Positions 5,427 to 10,076 of a stretch of 10,076 bases of DNA are shown here, one piece after another. Source of the DNA: Flammeovirgaceae bacterium. Its GTDB lineage: Bacteria; Bacteroidota; Bacteroidia; Cytophagales; Cyclobacteriaceae. The position numbers were made by a program, and so were the translations under genes. The notes under the pieces are model-generated. The model searched no databases. It worked only from the letters and a program-made list of their open reading frames with translations, and was not told the DNA's origin. Positions within the stretch are counted from its first letter, which is position 1. Each line of letters starts with the position of its first letter. The stretch lies in the NCBI GenBank assembly GCA_003229495.1, contig QIEB01000380.1:1-10076 (forward strand), written 5' to 3'.

Positions 5427-6626
5427 ATGGACATCGCTGCACTTTTAAGCGATCCTGCCCAAAAATTTATACGGGACCATCAAAACCATAATCCTGCAGA
5501 TTTGATGTTGAGTCAGAAGGGAGTGCCGGGGGTTTTGTTAAGAGAATTAGTGCTGCAAATTAAAGCCCAGGCATTTGTAAGGACTAAGATTCCCAGCTGG
5601 TTTAATACTCCCCGTTTGATTTATGGTGAAAGTAAATCGTTGGAACAGTGTTCTTCCGAACAAACTGCTGTTTATAAAAGTCAATTAATCTCCGGCAACC
5701 AATTGGTAGACCTCACTGGAGGTTTGGGAGTGGACAGTTTCTTTCTGGGTAAAAATTTCAAAAAAGTCACTTACGTAGAAAAGGACCCGCTGCTATATAA
5801 GTTGGCAGATCATAATTTCGAGGCATTAGGAGTTGATAGTATTAAGGTAGTACACGGGGACGCCCTAGAGGTATTGCCACAGCTGGCAGGTCCAAACGAC
5901 TTTATCTATTTGGACCCTGACCGTAGACCTGGCAACCTGCGGCGATTTAGACTTGACGAGTGTCAACCTGCACTCCCGGGTATACTTCGGCAACTGTGGA
6001 CCAACACAGGGCGAATAATGCTAAAGCTTAGTCCAATGTTGGACGTCCAGGAAGTTAGTAAGATATTGGGCAATGTTCAACAGGTTCATGTCATATCGGT
6101 CAAAAATGATTGTAAAGAGCTGGTGTATATTCTGGAACATGGATTTAACGGACCGGTTCAATTTACTGCGGTAAACTTATATTCCGGGGGAGCTGTACAA
6201 TCATTTAGTTATCAGCAGGGTGAAGAAACCACTGGTCCGACCCAATATTCTGGACCTCTGAAATACCTTTATGAACCAAACAACAGTATATTGAAACTAG
6301 GTGCCTTCAAATTGCTGTGCAGTAGATTTCAACTTAGCAAACTGCACCCCAATAGTCACCTTTATACTTCGAATAATGTAATTGAAGACTTCCCTGGTCG
6401 TTCTTTTAAAGTTCAATGGACCACCAATTATAAACCGGAACGCCTTCGCAAAATGTTACCGAGCGCAAAAGCCAACATAACAGTTCGAAACTTTATCAAA
6501 GATGTCAAAGCCATTCGGAAGGATAGCGGATTGAAAGAAGGGGGTGACGACTATTTGTTTGCAACTACCGGACCAGAGGGTCACCCGTTGGTGGTTAATG
6601 GACATCGGCTGTCAAAAACTAAATAA
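5427..6626 (+). CDS. PG_1098-like class I SAM methyltransferase with THUMP-like C-terminal domain
   Basis: The 399-residue protein has an N-terminal helical region (about 1-88), a Rossmann methyltransferase core and a C-terminal THUMP-like domain. SAM motif I is D95-L-T-G-G-L-G-V-D103, the acidic ribose-binding residue is probably E118, and the adenine-side residue is D145 in H-G-D-A. The catalytic-type motif IV is D163-P-D-R-R167. It is followed by the conserved L199-K-L-S-P and V224-K-N-D-C-K-E-L segments and by Y282-E-P-N-N-S-I-L-K-L. The tail (about 320-399) carries the K-x-x-x-R-K-x-S-G-L-K-E-G-G-D-D pattern of the THUMP-like family. Both the THUMP-like fold and the DPxRR motif point to an RNA substrate, probably rRNA or tRNA, but the target base is not known to me. 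It starts at ATG 9 bp after asd, with no functional link evident. Its 3' end overlaps the convergent small gene by 15 bp. Confidence 0.88.
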   Translation: MDIAALLSDPAQKFIRDHQNHNPADLMLSQKGVPGVLLRELVLQIKAQAFVRTKIPSWFNTPRLIYGESKSLEQCSSEQTAVYKSQLISGNQLVDLTGGLGVDSFFLGKNFKKVTYVEKDPLLYKLADHNFEALGVDSIKVVHGDALEVLPQLAGPNDFIYLDPDRRPGNLRRFRLDECQPALPGILRQLWTNTGRIMLKLSPMLDVQEVSKILGNVQQVHVISVKNDCKELVYILEHGFNGPVQFTAVNLYSGGAVQSFSYQQGEETTGPTQYSGPLKYLYEPNNSILKLGAFKLLCSRFQLSKLHPNSHLYTSNNVIEDFPGRSFKVQWTTNYKPERLRKMLPSAKANITVRNFIKDVKAIRKDSGLKEGGDDYLFATTGPEGHPLVVNGHRLSKTK

Positions 6627-6785
6627 CTTGTAAAGAGCCCAAAACAAAATCGAAGCAGAACCATAAAATTTCAGCACCTTTTTGCGGTTGGAAAAATCAG
6701 ACCACCAAAATACCACCCAGGGTTTATACAAGCCAATAAATGTAAGAATACTAAACAGAACGGCCAAAGTCTTTAAGAGTGACAT
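6612..6785 (-). CDS. Small two-helix membrane protein, 57 residues, downstream of infB
   Basis: Reading leftwards from ATG (6783-6785) to TGA (6612-6614), the frame encodes 57 residues. The first hydrophobic segment is about 4-28 (L-K-T-L-A-V-L-F-S-I-L-T-F-I-G-L-Y, then K21-P-W-V-V-F-W-W). A short polar, basic loop follows (S29-D-F-S-N-R-K-K), and a second hydrophobic segment spans about 41-57 (Y-G-S-A-S-I-L-F-W-A-L-Y). It is therefore predicted to be an inner-membrane hairpin. It starts 35 bp after the infB stop on the same strand, the same spacing as between nusA and infB, so it is probably the last gene of that operon. Its final codons overlap the convergent methyltransferase gene by 15 bp. 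The protein-like composition and position make it credible; I assign no function. It fills a gap of 194 bp that would otherwise be unexplained. Confidence 0.62.
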   Translation of the reverse strand: MSLLKTLAVLFSILTFIGLYKPWVVFWWSDFSNRKKVLKFYGSASILFWALYKLFSF

Positions 6786-6820
6786 TTGATGGAAGTCTGA
6801 ATCAGCAGGTTGTCTGGGTA

Positions 6821-9487
6821 CTACAGAGTCCTTTTTACCTCTTTCTCTTCGAAACCCTCGATCACATCGCCCTCTTGAATGTCTTTGAAGTTCTTAAGGC
6901 TAATACCACACTCGTAACCGGACTTCACTTTAGAAACATCATCTTTGAATCGCTTAAGTTGTCCGATTCCTCCGGTATGTACTACAATACCATCCCGTAC
7001 AAGTCGTATTTGATTGTTTCGTTTGACCAGGCCGTCAGTAACGTAACATCCTGCAACAGTACCTACTTTTGAGATCTTAAAGACCTCTCGAACTTCCACA
7101 TTGCCTGTGATTACTTCTTCTACGGTAGGTGCAAGCATACCCTCCATGGCATCCTTGACCTCGTTGATTGCGTCATAGATCACGGAGTAAAGTCTTATTT
7201 CAATCTCTTCATTTTCTGCTACGCGCCTGGCGGCGTTTGAGGGACGAACCTGGAAGCCGACGATAACAGCATCCGAAGCGCCGGCCAACAGCACATCAGA
7301 TTCTGAGATCTGCCCAACCCCTTTATGAACGATATTTACCTCAATTTCATCGGTGGAAAGTTTAAGCAGTGAATCAGACAGTGCCTCTACAGAACCGTCC
7401 ACATCACCTTTGACAATGACATTCAACTCCTGGAAGGAGCCGATGGCCAATCGACGACCGATCTCATCAAGTGTAATATGCTTCTTGGTTCGTATGGACT
7501 GTTCACGTAGTATCTGTTCTCTTTTGGTGGCAATTTCACGTGCTTCCCTTTCAGAGTCCATCACATTGAACGTATCACCGGCCTGTGGTGCTCCATCCAA
7601 TCCAAGCACCGCCGCCGGGGTAGAGGGACCAACTTTCTGTAGTTTATGACCCCTGTGGTCGAACATGGCTTTCACTTTTCCATAATGAGAGCCAGCCAGC
7701 ATCACATCCCCAACATTGAGGTTTCCGGCCTGTACCATAAGGGTAGTTACATACCCGCGGCCCTTGTCCAAAGTGGCTTCAATGACTGTCCCCAGTGCAT
7801 TTTTATGAGGGTTGGCTTTTAGCTCCAGTAGCTCAGATTCCAGTAGTACCTTTTCCAGAAGTTCTTCTATTCCTGCTCCTGTTTTCGCAGATATTTCCTG
7901 GCACTGATACTTACCACCCCAATCTTCCACCAGGAGGTTAATTTTGGACAGTTCTTCTTTTATCTTCTCCGGATTGGCATTGGGCTTGTCGATCTTGTTA
8001 ATGGCGATCACAATGGGCACACCTGCCACTTGGGCGTGATTGATGGCCTCTTTGGTCTGCGGCATAACATTGTCATCTGCAGCCACCACAATAATAACCA
8101 CGTCCGTGATTTTCGCCCCCCTGGCCCTCATCGCTGTAAAAGCTTCATGACCAGGTGTATCAAGGAAAGCAATGCGTTTACCGGTTTCGGTAGTTACGTC
8201 ATACGCTCCAATATGCTGAGTGATACCTCCTGCCTCAGCGGCCGTTACATTAGCGCTTCGAATGAAGTCCAAAAGTGAGGTTTTACCATGGTCAACGTGA
8301 CCCATGATAGTGACAATAGGCGCCCGGTCCAGCAGTTCTTCATCAGAGTCCTGATGTTCCTCGACGGTAACTTCGTCTTCGGAACTGGTAAATTCAACAT
8401 TATAGCCAAACTCATCTGAAATCACAGTAATGGATTCAGCATCGAGTCGCTGATTGATGGAAACAAACATACCCAGGCTCATGCATGTAGAAATTACATC
8501 ATTCACTGATACGTCCATCAGAGTTGCCAGATCGTTGGCAGAAATAAATTCTGTCACCTTTAAGGTCTTGGCATCTTCAGCCTGTTGCAGCATTTTCTCC
8601 TCTTCTGCTTCAGCCACGGCTGATCGTTTTTCACGACGGTATTTTGAACGGCTTATATTACCTTTTCCCCCACTCAGCTTTGCCAGCGTAGCTTTGATTT
8701 GTTCCTGTATTTCCTTTTCAGAAACGTCCTCCTTCTCAATTTTGGACCTCTTATCACCTCGTCCCTTTTGATCAGATCTTTTGTTTCCGGAAGGAGCTAT
8801 CCTTCGACGTGGCCGTTTCTTCTTTTTCCTTTCAGGTTTATCGTCAGAAGAGGCCACGGGTTTTTCTTTGGGAAGTTCTATTTTCCCCAGCACGGTTAAT
8901 CCCTTCAGGGCATCGGCTTTCGCTTTGATAATCAGTCTGGGCTCTTCATTCTCATCCTCTGTTTCTTCCTCTTTTTTAGACTCTTCCTCTTTTTCAGGCT
9001 CTGGTTCCTCTGGTTTCTCCTCTTTCTTCTGATCCAGATCAATCTTACCTACTACTTTGATGCCCTGCAGCTTAGTTTTGCTACTAGGAGCTTGTTCAGG
9101 GGTTTTTTCTTCTACGGGAGGGAGCTCCGGAGGGGCAACTTCCGGCTTAGGTGGCGGCTCTGCTTCTATAGTATCTTCCTGTGCAATGGAGATATTCTTT
9201 ATAAAGATTTCTTCCTCATCTTCTCTTTTCTTAGTAGTTGATCCCGAATCTATTACCAGATTGTCCGAATGCTTTTGACCAATAATAAGACCTGATGCCT
9301 CTTCTTTGTCCATCGCTGAGGATGCAAATTCCTTGGCCAGCATTTCAAACTGTTCCATGGTAATTTTTGCATTTGGCTGGTGCTCTACTTCAAAGCCTTT
9401 GGCTTCAAGATGTTCAGCAATAGTAGATAAACCTACATTGAGCTTCCTTGCCACCTGGCTAAGCCTCATTACCTTGTCATCCGCCAT
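6821..9487 (-). CDS. infB: Translation initiation factor IF-2
   Basis: The 888-residue GTPase places initiator fMet-tRNA on the 30S subunit and promotes subunit joining. A helical IF2N-type module starts the protein (V6-M-R-L-S-Q-V-A-R-K-L-N-V). A long charged linker follows (about 60-300), with acidic/lysine tracts, the repeated V-G-K-I-like motif (about residues 143-152 and 197-205) and an arginine/lysine-rich block (about 219-250). The second N-domain is at about 308-365. The G domain shows G396-H-V-D-H-G-K-T403, the D443-T-P-G-H-E switch, N497-K-I-D500 and S533-A-K. Domain II, III and the fMet-tRNA-binding C-terminal domain follow to a normal end. I chose ATG 9485-9487 (M-A-D-D-K); the upstream TTG at 9491-9493 would add two residues only. 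An AGGGA tract lies 9 bases before this ATG, a plausible ribosome binding site. It is downstream of nusA by 35 bp, the standard nusA-infB order. Confidence 0.98.
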   Translation of the reverse strand: MADDKVMRLSQVARKLNVGLSTIAEHLEAKGFEVEHQPNAKITMEQFEMLAKEFASSAMDKEEASGLIIGQKHSDNLVIDSGSTTKKREDEEEIFIKNISIAQEDTIEAEPPPKPEVAPPELPPVEEKTPEQAPSSKTKLQGIKVVGKIDLDQKKEEKPEEPEPEKEEESKKEEETEDENEEPRLIIKAKADALKGLTVLGKIELPKEKPVASSDDKPERKKKKRPRRRIAPSGNKRSDQKGRGDKRSKIEKEDVSEKEIQEQIKATLAKLSGGKGNISRSKYRREKRSAVAEAEEEKMLQQAEDAKTLKVTEFISANDLATLMDVSVNDVISTCMSLGMFVSINQRLDAESITVISDEFGYNVEFTSSEDEVTVEEHQDSDEELLDRAPIVTIMGHVDHGKTSLLDFIRSANVTAAEAGGITQHIGAYDVTTETGKRIAFLDTPGHEAFTAMRARGAKITDVVIIVVAADDNVMPQTKEAINHAQVAGVPIVIAINKIDKPNANPEKIKEELSKINLLVEDWGGKYQCQEISAKTGAGIEELLEKVLLESELLELKANPHKNALGTVIEATLDKGRGYVTTLMVQAGNLNVGDVMLAGSHYGKVKAMFDHRGHKLQKVGPSTPAAVLGLDGAPQAGDTFNVMDSEREAREIATKREQILREQSIRTKKHITLDEIGRRLAIGSFQELNVIVKGDVDGSVEALSDSLLKLSTDEIEVNIVHKGVGQISESDVLLAGASDAVIVGFQVRPSNAARRVAENEEIEIRLYSVIYDAINEVKDAMEGMLAPTVEEVITGNVEVREVFKISKVGTVAGCYVTDGLVKRNNQIRLVRDGIVVHTGGIGQLKRFKDDVSKVKSGYECGISLKNFKDIQEGDVIEGFEEKEVKRTL

Positions 9488-9522
9488 ATTCAAATATCCC
9501 TTTTTTTGTAGTTATTCAAAAA

Positions 9523-10076
9523 TTAGTCCTGTTCAAATTCCTGATTGAGAATTTTGAAAACGTCATTGATGGTTTCCTCTTCCAAATCTGTTCGTCGAAC
9601 CAAATCTTCATGGTTAAGGGCCAGTACACTCCTGGCAGTATCAAGCCCGATACGCTTCAATTCCTTAATGATCCATTCTTCGATCTCATCTGAGAATTCT
9701 TCCAGTGCCACATCTTCCTCCTCAAATTCAGACAACTCCCGGTATACGTCAATCTCCAGACCAACCAGCTTGCTTCCCAATTTGATATTTTGCCCGCCAC
9801 GGCCGATGGCCAGCGAAACCTGATCAGGTTTGAGATAGACAGACGCCCGACCATCCTCTTCACTGATCTTGATAGACGAGATCTTTGCAGGACTAAGGGC
9901 CCTGCTTATATATAGATCCATATTATCTGTATAGTTGATCACGTCGATATTTTCGTTCTGTAGTTCCCTCACTATACTGTGGATGCGTGACCCTTTCATG
10001 CCCACACAAGCACCCACTGGATCGATACGATCGTCGTAGGACTCAACCGCCACCTTGGCCCTTTCACCGGGCTCTC
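9523..10076 (-). CDS. nusA: Transcription termination/antitermination factor NusA, C-terminal part (runs off window)
   Basis: The open frame enters from the right edge, and about 183 residues are visible. The apparent start at 10053 is an internal GTG; the frame continues upstream as E-P-G-E-R-A-K-V-A-V, the highly conserved NusA segment entering KH1. Numbering from that valine, KH1 shows R9-I-D-P-V-G-A-C-V-G-M-K-G21 and KH2 shows L81-A-I-G-R-G-G-Q-N89. An acidic connector (about 107-125) leads to one helix-hairpin-helix-like tail (I134..L144, then E149-D-L). NusA binds RNA polymerase and nascent RNA and modulates pausing, termination and antitermination. It has a single short C-terminal tail rather than the two acidic repeats of E. 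coli. The N-terminal polymerase-binding and S1 domains lie outside the window. infB follows after 35 bp, so the two are surely one operon. Confidence 0.96.
   Translation of the reverse strand, partial: EPGERAKVAVESYDDRIDPVGACVGMKGSRIHSIVRELQNENIDVINYTDNMDLYISRALSPAKISSIKISEEDGRASVYLKPDQVSLAIGRGGQNIKLGSKLVGLEIDVYRELSEFEEEDVALEEFSDEIEEWIIKELKRIGLDTARSVLALNHEDLVRRTDLEEETINDVFKILNQEFEQD

Noticed and set aside
8781..9278. Plus-strand serine/phenylalanine-rich ORFs opposite the infB linker
   Set aside because: They are antisense shadows of the Glu/Lys-rich linker codons (GAA/GAG/AAG read as TTC/CTC/CTT), with low-complexity composition and no independent support.
9488..9493. TTG start for infB at 9493
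   Set aside because: It adds two residues only. The ATG at 9487 gives the usual M-A-D-D-K opening and has an AGGGA tract at suitable spacing.
1..10076. Mobile element, phage, CRISPR or defence system
   Set aside because: No transposase, integrase, Cas, restriction or toxin-antitoxin protein is seen, there are no long direct or terminal repeats, and codon use and gene order look like a normal housekeeping region.

Overview
The window looks like a housekeeping chromosomal segment of a member of the Bacteroidota, probably Cytophagales-like. The evidence is a DksA-like protein with the degenerate zinc site common in that phylum, a PG_1098-type methyltransferase with a THUMP-like C-terminus, an IF2 with the repeated 'VGKI' N-terminal motif, a large lamin-tail surface protein with a FlgD-like C-terminus, and promoter-like TTTG-N19-TAnnTT elements in place of the classical sigma70 pattern. 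Base composition is moderate (roughly 40-45% G+C by eye) and I see no compositional island.

Layout, left to right. (1) A minus-strand cluster reads leftwards: a dksA-like regulator (1178..792), scpB (788..225) and the N-terminal part of an RluB-type 23S rRNA pseudouridine synthase (200..1, running off the edge). (2) A gap of about 600 bp (1179-1777) holds the probable promoter and leader of the dksA-like gene, a hairpin followed by a T-tract, and an easily missed minus-strand ORF for a 52-residue basic protein (1645..1487). (3) An 855-residue exported lamin-tail-domain protein (4345..1778, minus) is divergent from asd, with overlapping back-to-back promoter candidates. (4) On the plus strand, asd (4425..5417) is followed 9 bp later by a PG_1098-like methyltransferase (5427..6626). 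(5) A minus-strand nusA (3' part)-infB operon enters from the right edge. It probably includes a third gene for a 57-residue two-helix membrane protein (6785..6612), whose end overlaps the methyltransferase gene tail to tail.

The genes together serve core information processing and metabolism: transcription elongation (NusA), translation initiation (IF2), rRNA modification (RluB-like, possibly the PG_1098-like enzyme), stringent-response-type control (DksA-like), chromosome segregation (ScpB) and the aspartate amino-acid pathway (Asd). I found no mobile element, CRISPR array, phage gene or defence system. The least-described items are the two small proteins, the TTG-started scpB sitting in frame behind the dksA-like stop codon, and the repeat-rich leader upstream of the dksA-like gene. 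No stretch supports a claim of a dramatic new system.
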